Counted from the stretch's first letter, positions 10,701-50,540 are shown. The stretch is DNA of 64,000 nt from Toxorhynchites rutilus septentrionalis (GCF_029784135.1 NC_073745.1:62846718-62910717), one strand, 5' to 3'. The notes: a model not told the origin generated them from the sequence alone. A program made the numbers and translations.

Positions 10701-13210
10701 TGTTGGGGAAACACATTTCGGTGGGGGACAAAAATGCCCCCGACTTGCATTTATTTGCAATGCCGATTTCCCCAGGCTCCTCGGTTTTGAAGTCTGTGTT
10801 GAGGAAACCGTATTTCGCTGTTACTCTGGTTGCTCCTTTTGGGCAGCACAAATCGAGGAGCACAAATCGGGCCAATCGTGGCAGTTAGGGCGTTTGGATA
10901 ACGCTTGACATTCACAATTATTCAATTGTTCATCTCGTGAAAAATATCGTTTTATTCATTAAATATTGACTATAAATTAATGCAACATCTTTGCGATCTA
11001 TTAAGAAATGCTATAAACATTCGAAATTTTTCATTTTTCCCTACATGTTCTGTGTTTAGGTTTTCAATCCTCCTGCATGGCAAGCATGTTAGAAATATTT
11101 CTCTGCTCTTCTTCGTTATCCCTGGATTGCATGAAGAAGGTAATCCAAGATCCCCATGACAGTGTGATCACCTACCAATATCTTTATCGATCGTCAATCA
11201 ATCAAGATCTCGTGAGTAAGTCGATATTGCGTATGAATTCACGAAAAATATTTGACTGGAGAAAATTTGCGGAAATAGTATCTGAAGCAGTCGTTTCGAT
11301 GCAGGAACTTCTTCCCCTCGACTAGTATAACTTTACATCATGTTTGCTCAGGAAAAATCAGGAAAATTGGATTAGTGGAATGGTTTTGAAACTAAAAGGT
11401 TTGATTAGAGCAAAAAAAAGTGGATATTGACGGAAATTCGCCAATGGTTTGTCAAAGGAGACCACTATGAGCACTTTTTAGAATACGGCTACGAGAATGC
11501 GTGACTGGAACCATACAAATGAAGCGAGGAATAAAGAAGGTTTGCGACATAACGCTTCTATGCGGTTATGAAAATCTTTCGATGGTAGAATCCTAAATTG
11601 CCCTCCTTTCGTGTAATAATTTAGCTTCGGGATCGGACATAATTAAATTCCACTTGTTGAAGAGACTTCAAAACTTGGCGAAACAGAGTTACGATCACTA
11701 TTCGTATAGGAAAATTGTAATGTCCCGGCTTTTGTCGAATCATTCTAACCTAATCGCGCATCTTCTTCGCATTGAGCTCGCAGCAACCAATCTATGTAAG
11801 TGTGGCGATGGCTACCGTGTATTTGGTTCCATACTGCCCGCTCTCAGATTTCCAGAACATTGAGGACACAAGACAGACAATCGGACATCCCCGTCCTTAG
11901 GTAGCCGTGACCCTGATCCTATGCTTCATCTATACCTGTTCCGCAGAAATGCCGATATCAGCGTTTAATGATATTTCCTCCGTTGTATTCCTGTATCAAG
12001 TCCCTCTTATCCGATCGATAAAACTTTACTTGGGCGCGGCAATAACGAAAAATAGGTCTGAAAAGAAATCTAAACATTCATTGTGAACCTTATTTTGCAG
12101 ATGAACTATGTTCTCAAGGATGAGACTCTCATCAATTACGATACCCAGCAGTACGATCTTATTTTGTGTCTATCGGTGACCAAGTGGATGCATCTGAATT
12201 TCGGAGACAACGGTTTGAAAACAGCTTTCAAGCGAATGTTCAACCATCTACGACCAGGCGGTAAATTGATTCTAGAGGCTCAAAACTGGGCAAGCTATAA
12301 GAAAAAGAAGAAACTGACGGTGAGTAGAGAAAACTGATCCAAGGTAGCTGACCAACATTTCGTCTCGTAATTTTTCCAGGACACAATTTTCGAAAATTAC
12401 AAGAACATAGAATTTTTCCCGAATAGATTTCATGACTTTTTGCTGAGTCCTGAAGTGGGGTTCAGCCACAGCTACCCCTTAGGAATTCCACGCCATTTGA
12501 GTAAAGGATTTCGACGACCTATTCAGGTAATTGTGGTGTTCTCACAGTCCAGCTCCATCAGGATTCGATTAACGTTTCCCTCTTCATAATTTTAGCTCTA
12601 TGTGAAGGGAGATTTCACTCCCAGCCAGGCACAGTGGAGTGACACGTACCACCCGCAGACACCGTACGTGAATCATCACAACATATACACAGATATCGCG
12701 GCAACCACGACCCAGAACCACTGCATGTGGGGTTCGACAACGCCCTACCAGCCAAGCTACAGCGTTCGCTGTACACCCTCACACACCTTCATGGCCACTT
12801 CACCCTACTACAATCCACGCCAGACGGACAGCTACCAGCCCAGCTACGACGGGGGCAATCGGCGGGGCAGTTACTGCTTTGCGTCCCCACTCTACTCGAC
12901 CACTTGGTCACCACCACCGGATTTGTGTCACCAGAGGCGGTCGGCCTCAAACACGCCCAATTCGGCAAGTTTTAGAAGCGCAGAAAATGACGATCACTAC
13001 GCACAGCAGAGCCGCCACGTGTACCCTCCTATGGAGGTGTTCCCGTTGGAGCCCGCGGTCCGGCTACCTGGTTCGGCCAGCGTTCGGCAAACCGATTCCG
13101 ACTCGGAACCCTCGTCGAATTCGGCCTCTCAAACACCCACGCGATCGCAATTTGATGTGGACCAATCATCGAACTCTCCCAGCACCACGCACTCACAACC
13201 GGACAAGTAG
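5818..13210 (+). CDS. bin3: bin3 / MePCE-type 7SK snRNA methylphosphate capping enzyme (gene span, 4 coding exons)
   Basis: Join 5818-7746, 12101-12319, 12380-12526 and 12596-13210: 2910 nt, 969 codons plus stop, all junctions phase 0 with GT-AG ends. The family transfers methyl from SAM to the 5' gamma-phosphate of 7SK RNA and stabilises the 7SK/P-TEFb complex; in Drosophila, Bin3 also acts with Bicoid in translational repression. Residues 1-449 are basic and low-complexity (Gln- and Pro-rich near 20-70, many Lys). The catalytic region starts with [15 protein letters not shown] (450-464), then SAM motif [10 protein letters not shown] (488-496), GVDIDSK near 511, LCLSVTKW (665-672), [11 protein letters not shown], and the Bin3-specific end ([19 protein letters not shown]). 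The Ser/Gln-rich tail of about 200 residues is longer than in vertebrates. The ATG at 5818 is chosen because the frame upstream lacks another AUG. Chemistry is inferred from the family. Confidence 0.93.
8715..8897 (+). repeat. SINE 3' body, copy of the 15864 family (head lost)
   Basis: From ATTTCCTCCGACTTGCACTG to the GAGAAGAGA-like tail, this tracks the body of the SINE at 15864-16142 (shared GTGGTCACGCGTATTCTAGA, GGCGTGTTATTTGGC, ACGTTGAGACGG). The tRNA-like head is missing. Confidence 0.75.
9849..9960 (+). repeat. 22-bp tandem repeat, five units
   Basis: Unit CATTGTTGACGTAGAACTAT plus AA repeated at 9849, 9871, 9893, 9915 and 9937 with one or two substitutions per unit. The last unit decays into CATAACATT. 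The core GTTGACGTAG also occurs singly elsewhere in the window. Confidence 0.9.
10525..10860 (+). repeat. ~94-bp divergent tandem repeats
   Basis: Three successive units share CGA(C/T)TTGCAT(G/T)TATTTG, then (C/A)AATGC(C)GATTT, then GGTTTTGAA, then AACACATTTCG. Spacing between TTGCAT motifs is close to 94 bp. Related units lie at 52905-53075 (two) and 55170-55240 (reverse). Confidence 0.7.
11627..12045 (+). pseudogene. Internally deleted LINE ORF2 fragment
   Basis: Starts with the RT-domain phrase GGGATCGGACATAATTAA, counterpart of the sequence at 63844 in the I-like element. It then jumps to the C-terminal region ([25 protein letters not shown]) and ends with the 3'UTR phrase CTTATCCGATCGATAAA found after the LINE ORF near 1775. 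RT core and RNase H are deleted. It ends about 55 bp before bin3 exon 2. Confidence 0.75.
12101..12319 (+). CDS. bin3: bin3 coding exon 2
   Basis: 73 codons, acceptor TATTTTGCAG before 12101, donor GTGAGT at 12320. Encodes NYVLKDE through the [19 protein letters not shown] core and the RPGGKLILE strand of the methyltransferase. It continues exon 1 exactly as the human MePCE domain does (FVTGNYVL in that family, FKTMNYVL here). Confidence 0.93.
12380..12526 (+). CDS. bin3: bin3 coding exon 3
   Basis: 49 codons, acceptor TTTTTCCAG, donor GTAATT at 12527. Encodes the Bin3 C-terminal substrate-side segment ([19 protein letters not shown], then [15 protein letters not shown]). The intron before it is only 60 bp. 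Confidence 0.9.
12596..13210 (+). CDS. bin3: bin3 coding exon 4 and stop
   Basis: Acceptor TAATTTTAG before 12596. Begins [11 protein letters not shown], the usual end of the Bin3 domain, then a Tyr/Pro/Ser/Gln-rich tail to TAG at 13208-13210. The tail has no recognised domain and probably is disordered. Confidence 0.88.
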   Translation, partial: LYVKGDFTPSQAQWSDTYHPQTPYVNHHNIYTDIAATTTQNHCMWGSTTPYQPSYSVRCTPSHTFMATSPYYNPRQTDSYQPSYDGGNRRGSYCFASPLYSTTWSPPPDLCHQRRSASNTPNSASFRSAENDDHYAQQSRHVYPPMEVFPLEPAVRLPGSASVRQTDSDSEPSSNSASQTPTRSQFDVDQSSNSPSTTHSQPDK

Positions 13211-13627
13211 ACGAACGGCGCTGTGTTTTTGGTCTTGATTTCCAATGTAGATGTATTTTTTTTTTCATTCTGTGATTGAACTAAGGTTTTGGATTCGGTT
13301 TATTATCCAAATTACCCATACACTATCTCATTGCTGCGAAACACCTAGTCCGTTTGCTTTGCGAAGAAACCCGTTGTATTGACTAATGTTACAAAGGATT
13401 AGTAGTTCTTTAGGACGACTACAAATTACCTGTTTTTTTTTCTTCTTAGATTTACTACTTAGATTAGCTATGAGACATAGTCGATGTAAATATTCAATAA
13501 GAGAATATACAATTTTGGCAAACAATATCGAATCAAAGCGTTTTTGTCTCCTGAAACTATTCCCGACATAACACTTTTAACGGCCAGCTGATGTAATAAT
13601 CGAATTTTTCATGTCATTTGAACCTCC

Positions 13628-13633
13628 AATAAA
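13628..13633 (+). terminator. bin3: Candidate bin3 polyadenylation signal AATAAA
   Basis: First AATAAA downstream of the bin3 stop (about 418 nt into the 3'UTR). A weaker AATAAG occurs near 13496. The A-rich run that follows is genomic, so the cleavage site is uncertain. Confidence 0.45.
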
Positions 13634-14490
13634 AGAAAAAAAAATCCGGAAAATGAGAAACTGAAAAAAAAACTGGAAAATCGAACAAATCTTTGTCACA
13701 TCCACTCGTGACGCGTCTTCTTCCAAACACCTTGGGCAGAAGCAGCATGGTCCCACCTGAGAACACCAACAACCACAAAAAAAAACTGAACAAATAGTCT
13801 GAGGAAAGTGTGAAGGTAAGGGCTGTATGGAAAACTCTATTATAAAAGGCTTTAATACTAATTATCCTTAATTGTCTATTCTAAATCAAAATCGAGTAAG
13901 TTAGTAACTCGATTTTTCCTATGTCTGATGCTAAGTCTAAACTTATAGCTGCGAATAGCTGCGAATCAAAGGTCCTATTATAGAAATCGATTCAATAAGA
14001 ATTTTGCTCGTTATCTCTATGATACTATTAAAGATATCGAGCAAATCGATAGCATCGATCGAGTGATAGCTGTCGGTGCAACTGTCAGAATTTTTCGTGT
14101 TGTTTGGTTTGCTTGTTGCATATCTTCAGGGAATTATTCTGCTTTGGTTTGAGTCCCTGATATTTTCCTTTGGGAAGCGTTTCAGAAACGCTTAAATATA
14201 TGCATTTTGCAAAACATGAAATTCGAGCTCGGTAAGATTTATTCCATTTTTCTCGATTTACAAAATACGAAATTTTGCTCGGTGTGATAGTGATAGTGAT
14301 CGTATCGACTTCTTTTTCGATTTATATAATAGGGCCAGTATCCCAATCACCAGTGGCGTCGAGTGAAGCTTCCGCACCCGGTGCGGAAGTGACTGGTTGC
14401 ACCCCAAATATTTTTGATCTATATAAATAAAACTCTTACGTTTTTAAACTGTTTTTGATATCAATTAATAAATATATAAATAAAATTAAA
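13634..14490. other. Region downstream of bin3 with a MITE
   Basis: Around 14040-14335 lies a repeat (CTGTCGGTGCAACTGTCAG; then TTTGGTTTGCTTGTTGC; then TTTGCTCGGTGTGATAGT) also present around 37655-38050. A small palindrome built on AAATCGAGT/ACTCGATTT sits near 13890-13915. No gene seen. Confidence 0.5.
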
Positions 14491-14492
14491 TA

Positions 14493-14880
14493 GGGGGTCT
14501 TCGTAGCCTAATTGGTTGCGTGTCCGCTACTAAGCGAACAATCATGAGCACATAAAGCCCTAAAGCCCTCAACTGACCATCTTTGTGTGTTATTCTAGCT
14601 ACAACGTCCACACAACAATCATCATGTGACGGTAGCCTCATATCAACAGTCCCGCTGTGTCCAACTGTGAACATTCGAACAATAGGAATATTCTTACGCC
14701 GAAAAATGCGACATGTGTTGTGTATCGATAGAATAGGAATAATCTTACGCCTAAATGGCTACTGTGTAATGAGAAAAACATAAGAAAAGATGTACACGAT
14801 AAATTCGGCTCTGTTACAGCTGAATTGCTAAATGAGCCTAATAAAAATAAAACTGATGGGAAAAAAACTAAATAAAACAG
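14493..14880 (+). repeat. tRNA-like-headed SINE (family B), plus copy
   Basis: Head GGGGTCTTCGTAGCCTAATT, with the A-box-like TAGCCTAATTGG and TGCGTGTCCGCTACTAAGCG. The body includes CCACACAACAATCATCATGT and GTTACAGCTGAATTGCTAAA, and the tail is AATAAAA-rich. Other copies: 16224-16690 (+) and 41185-41683 (-). Confidence 0.75.
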
Positions 14881-15029
14881 CTTATTTTGCATTTAAACAT
14901 CATAGATTTCTATTATAATAATAAAAATAATAAATGTTGTTCTTAACTCATAGTTTACATGGTATGGCATAAAAAAATCACAGCGTAAGAATACTTTCTG
15001 GGACATTTTTCAGTTGAGGAGCTCTGAGT

Positions 15030-15093
15030 TATGAGCTCATAATCGTACGCTTAGTAGCGGACACGCAACCAATTAGGCTACGAAGACCCCCCA
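15030..15093 (-). repeat. Isolated head of SINE family B, inverted
   Basis: About 60 bp reverse-complementary to the head at 14493 (CGTAGCCTAATTGGTTGCGT and the flanking GGGGG). It closes a ~600-bp inverted-repeat structure with the preceding copy. Confidence 0.75.
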
Positions 15094-15404
15094 TAGAATA
15101 TGGATCCAGTTCAATTAATTGTACAGGATTTTCCTTCTCAGGTTACCTAAAGGTAAACTCTTCCGCGGGTTGTGACATATAAGATTTTCGGAATTTTGAA
15201 TATATTGAGAGTGCAAATTGAAAACAAAGAATCGGTCGCATCACGAAAATTTCCTATTTAACGCGCTCATTGCTCGGGTATTCCCTGATGGATTAATAAG
15301 ATGTTTGTGTCAATCGTTTCAGGCCCTCCCTAATAATTTATTACAGTGAAAAATATATATTTTCTGAAACTTCCTGATTATTTTTTACTCTAGACAGCGA
15401 GCAG

Positions 15405-15455
15405 TACAGAGATAGAGAGAGCTGAAAGAGAGAGTGTGTGAGAGAGAGAAAGAGC
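15405..15455 (+). repeat. GA-rich microsatellite-like tract
   Basis: Interrupted GAGA/GTGTGA run. Confidence 0.6.
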
Positions 15456-15863
15456 TGTCTACGAGTGCTAGGATACTATTCTTACTTGTAATTATGCAAA
15501 CGATGTATGTTACTATAATACTTTCGGGCGCGAACGATATCGAAGTGGTGTGATGTTATTTTCACATACTACTGTTACGGACAGATGATAGCACTAGAAA
15601 ATAGTACAAACTAGACCCCGGGAGAGCGAGGGCAAAAATAATACTACCTAAGGATGAAATAATTATTCTTTCCTTCATTCGCAGCGCAAGCGTATCGACG
15701 AGCTGATAAACACTAGATGCACCAATATAGTGCTACAAAGTTTATTGTATGTTAATTTGGGATAACGCAGACGTCGCCAGATCGCATCTTGCGTTATCGC
15801 GTACGAGAAGAAAGCAAAAGGAACAAATTGCAAAAAGGGAATTCTAGGTTCAAATTCTAGGTT

Positions 15864-16141
15864 GTGCACCCGTGGCCGAGTGGTTAGCGTCTCACATTAT
15901 CATGCCGGGTGTTTAGGTTCGATTCCCGTTCTGGCCGGGGGATTTTTTCGTCAAAGAAATTTCCTTCGACTTGCACTGTGGTCACGCGTATTCTAGAACT
16001 TGCCCCTCGGGATACATTCAAGGCGTGTTATTTGGCTTAAGAAATCTCAACTAAGTATTAATAAATGACGCTAGTTAATGCGTACGTTGAGACGGCAAAA
16101 GTTCCACAGGGAACGTTAACGCCATTCAAGAAGAAGAAGAA
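15864..16141 (+). repeat. tRNA-derived SINE (family A), full length with imperfect TSD
   Basis: Head carries pol III boxes: A box TGGCCGAGTGG (15873-15883) and B box GGTTCGATTCC (15916-15926), followed by an unrelated body and an (AAG)n tail near 16130-16141. Flanked by GGTTCAAATTCTAGGTT (15847-15863) and GGTTCAATTTTAGGTT (16142-16157), a diverged target-site duplication. Not a tRNA gene: the head does not close into a cloverleaf acceptor stem and the transcript continues into the SINE body. Confidence 0.85.
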
Positions 16142-16223
16142 GGTTCAATTTTAGGTTCAAGAAAAAAAAACATGTATAGATTGGAAAGGATGTGAATAAA
16201 GATTAGTATTAGAGTAAATTAGT

Positions 16224-16690
16224 GGGAGGGATCCTCGTAGCCTAATTGGTTGCGTGTCCGCTACTAAGCGAACGATCATGAGTTCATAACTCAGTTGACC
16301 TCAATTGACCATCTTTGTGTTATTCTAGCTACTAAGTCCACGCAACAATCATCATGTGATGGTGATCCCAGCCTCTCATCTCACATACGGTCTACTCCAT
16401 CGGCAATTGATACTATTAATAACACAACAATGGAAGTTTCAAATAAACTGTCCCGCTGTGTACGGTCCAACTGTGAACATTTGAAAAAAAGGAATATCCT
16501 TACGCCGAAAAAGGTGACATTGTGAATTTTCAACACATGTATCGATAAGATAGGCATACTTTTACGCCTAAATGGTTACCGTGTAGCAAACAACAAAATT
16601 GTCGTGAGTTGAAATGTACACGAATAAAATCAGCTCTGTTACAGCTGAAGTGCTAAATGAGCCTAAATAAACAAACAAATGGGATAAAAA
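16224..16690 (+). repeat. SINE family B, plus copy
   Basis: Same head as 14493 (TCGTAGCCTAATTGGTTGCG) with the fuller body: AACAATCATCATGTGATGGT and GTTACAGCTGAAGTGCTAAA, ending in AAATAAACAAACAAATGGGA and poly(A). Confidence 0.8.
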
Positions 16691-16759
16691 AAAATGCAAA
16701 TTGGATTAGATTTGTTCACCCTTCATATATACCATATATGAAGTTTCCAGTATAGGGAG

Positions 16760-16842
16760 ATTCATAGAATTACTAAAGAACTCACTTTCGTGGATAAACC
16801 GCACCGCGGATCATCTGCTCGCTGATAATTGGGGTTCTGCTG
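16760..16842 (-). mobile_element. Right-end fragment of pogo/Tigger-type MITE
   Basis: Ends with the TIR ATAATTGGGGTTCTGCTG next to TA. The subterminal CGCACCGCGGATCATCTGCT matches the elements at 42555-42804 and 27990-28330. The left end is not recognisable. Confidence 0.65.
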
Positions 16843-17239
16843 TATATCATTTCTATTCGGCATTTTTAATCGAGCTATGCACCATACAACGACTAATCGC
16901 CATTCTACTGTCATCATCGCTCGGTGATCAAATCATTACAAAAAGTTTATTTAAGTGGAATTTTCCAACCTTCCTGTAACTTTTTTCTATTTTGAAAACG
17001 TTTAATTAGTTCACCCGAAATACATTACCATTTTTGCTCTTCCCGAACAAAACACAAACCTTCGTCAATGTCGAATTGTGCAGCCACATTTGCGCAACTC
17101 GATTGAATTTGGGTCGAACGGGTTGCAGGATGCAAAGTTGCGTCCCGTTCGGGTAATTCTGGTTCGATCGGATTCTTGAATAGGGGAGAATGAAGTGCGA
17201 TACACAAACAACGTCACCGTCACCGTTCCGTCAACAATT

Positions 17240-18110
17240 CTTTTGAACTTATCTTGCCGACGTCTACGTTACCGTTAATGGCGCAGGGGTAGTGGGGGGA
17301 AAGTGGTCATCTGCTTGTTTGGTAGTATAACTATTGACTATTGACACCGTATTGATCGTCATCTTATGTTTGAAGAATTTCATGACTTTGGAGTCATCCT
17401 GTACTTCAGTGGAGCTGTCGCATGTCAAAATATAAACAAAAACAAAAATCGCTCTCTCGGTAGACATTTGGCCGTAGTTTTGTGCGTTTTGAATTTAAGG
17501 AATTTGTAGTGACATTTAGTTTATTGGACCTGAAATTTTCGAACAGTTTGGATGACTGCTCACAGATTCTAGGAGAGGTGAACAGATATTTTGTTCGATT
17601 TCAGCGATTATTTCGCATTTCGTTGTTTGGAGGGCAATGTGGTCAGTGGAGGATTACTATTGACAATGTTCTGTTTTCAAAGGCTGATATACCTTATCAC
17701 CTTCTGCTCCTAAAGGGGTCCCTTTTGTGGTTTTAATCCAAGAAAAATATACCACCCCAGCCAAAACCAAAACTCATTATGAAAAACGTTATGTGTTTCC
17801 TACTACGTTTTCGTACATATGAGAAAATTTCAATGGCGACTCTAGGTGAATAGGCCTAGGTCATTTCATACATGTACCTACTATTTCAATAATAATTTAA
17901 ACAAATTTGGACAAGAAAACACGCATAAATCCATCCCTTCTAGCGTGATAGTGCGAGTGACCACTTTGCCCTCCACAGGTGACCACTTTACTTCCTCACT
18001 AAAAAAAAAGTTCGAATTTTCAACTTTTTTTCTAATGATCAAAAATGTACTATTTTTAATTTTCATAATAAAAACCGCTTACTATCTTGAACTACAATAA
18101 GTTGAGCTAC
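17240..18110. repeat. MITE-like sequences with AGTGGTCA termini
   Basis: A GGGGGGAAAGTGGTCATCTG terminus lies near 17295. A segment at about 17870-18050 (TTTAAACAAATTTGGAC, then GTGACCACTTT) is the reverse complement of 41825-41985. No coding sequence recognised; the ORFs here are short and carry no family motif. Confidence 0.5.
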
Positions 18111-18539
18111 AATATTCTTCGAAGAATGGGAATTTTAGTGGTATGTGGACACAGGAAATGGGCATGTTCCTAAGGGCACATTCCCCTGCGTGAATGCGAC
18201 CATAAGATTTCAGTGGGTATATTTGTTGTTTCATTCGTTTACGTTTACTTTACGATGACAGGATGTTGCATGTGACATGGAGAGTAATAGTATCATAGCA
18301 AAGGATTCATTTCTACTCTAATTTCATCTGTTATGTTTGAATGAATACAGCTCGATTATAATGACGTCATATGGTTATTGCCAGAAGTTACTGCCTTCTT
18401 TTGTGTACCGTGTCAAAGAGCACCACCTGAACACTCTAATCTCGTCTCTTTCTCGTTCTCTTTATCTAGGGAAAAAACTGTCTGGTATTAATCAGGAGAA
18501 AATAGCAAACATCATCCGTGAAATTCTCGCGAGCAGAAT

Positions 18540-18794
18540 GAATGAACGAGCGAGAGTGAGATAAAGAGTCGAACACCAACAGAGAGATCTCGCGCGAGGA
18601 GTGTACAGAGCATCTCAACCAAGCAAAAGCCAGAGCCAGTGTAGTAGCAGAAAAAGCAGCAGCAAGGAAGGAAGAAAACCTTACCACTAATCGCCTCTCA
18701 CACGAAAATTTTCGCTTTGGCCCATGTACAGATACAAAAATGGTGAAAACAGTGTTACTACCGCAAAATATTAGTATATTTGAGGTATCGAATC
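18540..18794 (+). promoter_or_regulatory. Spred: Probable Spred 5'UTR and upstream region
   Basis: Purine-rich, locally GC-richer sequence (GCAAAAGCCAGAGCCAGTGT, then GCAGCAGCAAGG) directly upstream of the Spred ATG, unlike the surrounding repeats. A GCCAGT resembling an initiator is at about 18633. Start of transcription not determinable here. Confidence 0.35.
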
Positions 18795-47800
<29,006 letters not shown>

Positions 47801-48197
47801 CATCCGATCAAAATCATTAACCTAACAAGTATTAATCGGCTCGACTGGTAAGTGATTAGTACTTAACGAATTCCCTTGGGTCTCAAAAATTCAGTGTTCA
47901 GTCATCAAGCAAAACGCTTTTTTTTCCTGGCGAAATTTCCAAGTTTTTTTCGTTGTTTGATATTTTAGTTTAGTAACGATACTACAACTTCCTCGATTTT
48001 TGCGCTCTCAGATGGCATCTGGTTAACGTTCTTCTGTGTATTACTGTACAATTCCTGAAACACGAAACCAGAATAGCATGTTAGGGCCTTCAAAAATTAC
48101 AAAAAAAATAACTCCCGAATGTATCTTTTTAAATTGATGCCTTCTTAGAACCTTTATTGGACCATAATCGCGTGTGAGTTGCGTAACGATCAGGTAA

Positions 48198-48440
48198 CCC
48201 TTTGCGGTCGGAATTATTATCCCGTGAAAGTGATTCTCTTATCTCCCCACACTAATATTTTTTGTTTACACCGAGTACCGTTGTCTGTTATTTATAGAAA
48301 CAGCGTAATAATTCGTGAACAAGTTCACTAGACATTAAAATTCGTTCAGAAAAAATGTAAGCTATTACATATGTTTGGATAAAGTATTTAGTATGATTCC
48401 TTGCTGTGGTGGCTGAGAGCAGACATACGACCGCAAAGGG
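48198..48440. mobile_element. piggyBac-type MITE, 243 bp
   Basis: Perfect 13-bp TIRs CCCTTTGCGGTCG (48198-48210) and its complement (48428-48440). The right flank is TTAA, the left flank is GTAA (one mutation from TTAA). The CCC start and TTAA target are hallmarks of piggyBac elements. Non-coding. Confidence 0.85.
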
Positions 48441-48609
48441 TTAAATGTTATGCCTTTTCGGTGGCGAATTTCAAAAAACCGGATAGATTGAGTGAATCAA
48501 TAGATTTTCTCCGTTTAATGGAAATTGGCTTATTTTAACGCTTTTTTGACAAAAGTAAGATTATTTTGAACCACTCTTAAGAATCCATCAGCAAGACAAG
48601 TTGGGATCA

Positions 48610-48768
48610 GCTGGAGGCGATCTGCCGTAGCGGTAACATCTATACCTCTCACGCAGAGATCACGAGTTCAATTCTCACTCCCGACATCCATTCCAAAAAT
48701 GGAAGTAAAAGTGACGAACCAGCCGAAATGTGTTGAAAGAGTCCCCATAATAGAGAAAAAAAAGTTGG
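48610..48768 (+). repeat. SINE family C, plus copy
   Basis: GGCGATCTGCCGTAGCGGTA, CCTCTCACGCAGAGATCACG, AGTTCAATTCTCACTCCCGA, A-rich tail; possible short duplication GTTGGGA on both sides. Confidence 0.8.
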
Positions 48769-49636
48769 GAGCACTTCGATTCGATCGCATTCCCTGAGAA
48801 CCGTTAGGTACTCATTAGAGTGCCAATGGATGTATGAGAAAGAAGGGTATTTCGAATTTTCAAACGAAAACTTTCATTTCTTTGAAAACCGAAAAATCAC
48901 CAAAGGGGGAGTAGATGAAATCAATACAAATTTTTGACCAAATATCCAAAAAATTTTTTTTGTCAAAAATCGACTTTTCAGACAAAAAAAAACACCGAGT
49001 GCCAAAAAGTCTATTTTTGACAATTTTTTTTTTCAAGATTACAGTAAATCTCGTCGTTTCTTGCAATTTAAAGATATTTGGCATCACAATTTTTTTTTGT
49101 AAACCCCGATTTCATGTTCGGTGATTTTTCGGTTTTCAAAAACTTAAATTTTGACGTGTTATAACTAATAACTAATAGGGTAAATGATCTTGGTTTGTCC
49201 GATTTGGGGTGTTTTTACGCAACTAGTAAATGCAAATCGATTTTTCTTTATGAAAATCACATATATTCAAGACGAACTTGGGTTTGTTCAAAAGCCCCAA
49301 GTCTCTAGTTGCTAATAGTACCATAAGGCGTTGAAATTATTCAAATTTTTATGTTTTTAACGATTTTCCTCAAAGAGGAATTATGATCATGGTTTGACCA
49401 CCTCTGATCATGGTTTGTCCAAAAAATGATCATTAGACACCATTTTTTAATGAAAACATTCGAATTTTCAAGTAGATGTTGCATTTATCATTGCTTGAGT
49501 TTACTGTCATCCGTGCGATCCGTCCGTGCTCCTAGGCCCAGACCCATCAACTTGTTACTCTTAGAAAACACATTCCAACTTCATTTTGTAATGAGGCGTA
49601 ATATTATCACGCATTTACGCAACAACATCATTAGCT

Positions 49637-49795
49637 ATGTGGATAGCGTGGTCGTGTAAAACAGCCTTGCATTCCAGCCGGCCTTGGTTCGATCCCCGTT
49701 GACGTCGTTTGGACTTATTTTTGGGTGCAATCCCAAAAAAGATGAAAAAAGAAAAAAGAAAGAGATGTCTGCTTTCATACATACAAACATTTTAA
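49637..49795 (+). repeat. SINE family D, plus copy
   Basis: GGATAGCGTGGTCGTGTAAA head, CCAGCCGGCCTTGGTTCGAT (B box GGTTCGATCCC), then GATGTCTGCTTTCATACATA and the ACAAAC end. Confidence 0.75.
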
Positions 49796-50540
49796 AGCGT
49801 TGGGGACAGATGATTTATTTGCCCATTTACGCTTCAAATGAAATGCTTTCTAGCAACGCTAATTTGAGTGTTAACATACATTTATTCCGTCTGAATACAG
49901 AATAAAGCTAGAGCACCTTGGTCATGCTGAAGTAGTTCAATACAATGTACGTTGCAGTACGTTCAGGAATGCACTGTTCTTCGAACGCATTTTCTCATGG
50001 GCTCGATTTTAAAAGGGTGTTCGAGCTGCCTGAATTCGGGGTTATTCGGTATTGAAGAATAATAAAGCCAGTAATCATAATTACTGTGGATGGAGGACCA
50101 GACGAGAACTCTCGTTATGTAAAAAAAGGCCATATGGTGATTCTTCATTTTAATCAATTGAATGATGATGCGATGTTCTTTGCTACAAATGCTCCAGGAC
50201 AGTGCTTTCAACCGAGTTGAACGTCTGATGACTCCTCTATCCCGGGGGTTAGCAGGCTCAATACTTCTACATAATCATGAGGGATCTCACTTAGATGAAA
50301 AACTCCGAACAAGGGACCCGGAAGTGAAAACGAAACATTTTGAGTATGGGGAATCGTTAGCTGATGTGTGGAATAACTTAGTGATCGGTGGATATCCCGT
50401 GAGCCTGCAAATTTCCAAATCGATGAAGCGGAATCAGTAGGATATTCAGCAGAGGTGTTTGCTCGTCGCATGAGAACATCCCAGTAGTTTTTGCAAGTAG
50501 TGAAATCGATAAGATCTGTACTGTATTTTGTGTACCACGC

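Larger units (their letters stand above)
7747..12100 (+). other. bin3: bin3 intron 1 (4.35 kb) loaded with repeats
   Basis: Contains a MITE-like piece at about 7975-8120 (CCGCAAGGTTGACGT, and AATTGAATTCAACATAT also seen at about 2705), a repeat at about 8330-8440 shared with 22785-22815 and 23220-23265, a SINE piece, a 22-bp tandem array, ~94-bp repeats and a LINE remnant. No additional coding exon was recognised. Confidence 0.6.

Noticed and set aside
15864..15945. tRNA gene candidate (A box and B box present)
   Set aside because: It continues into a SINE body with an AAG-rich tail and TSD, and no convincing acceptor stem or anticodon arm was seen.
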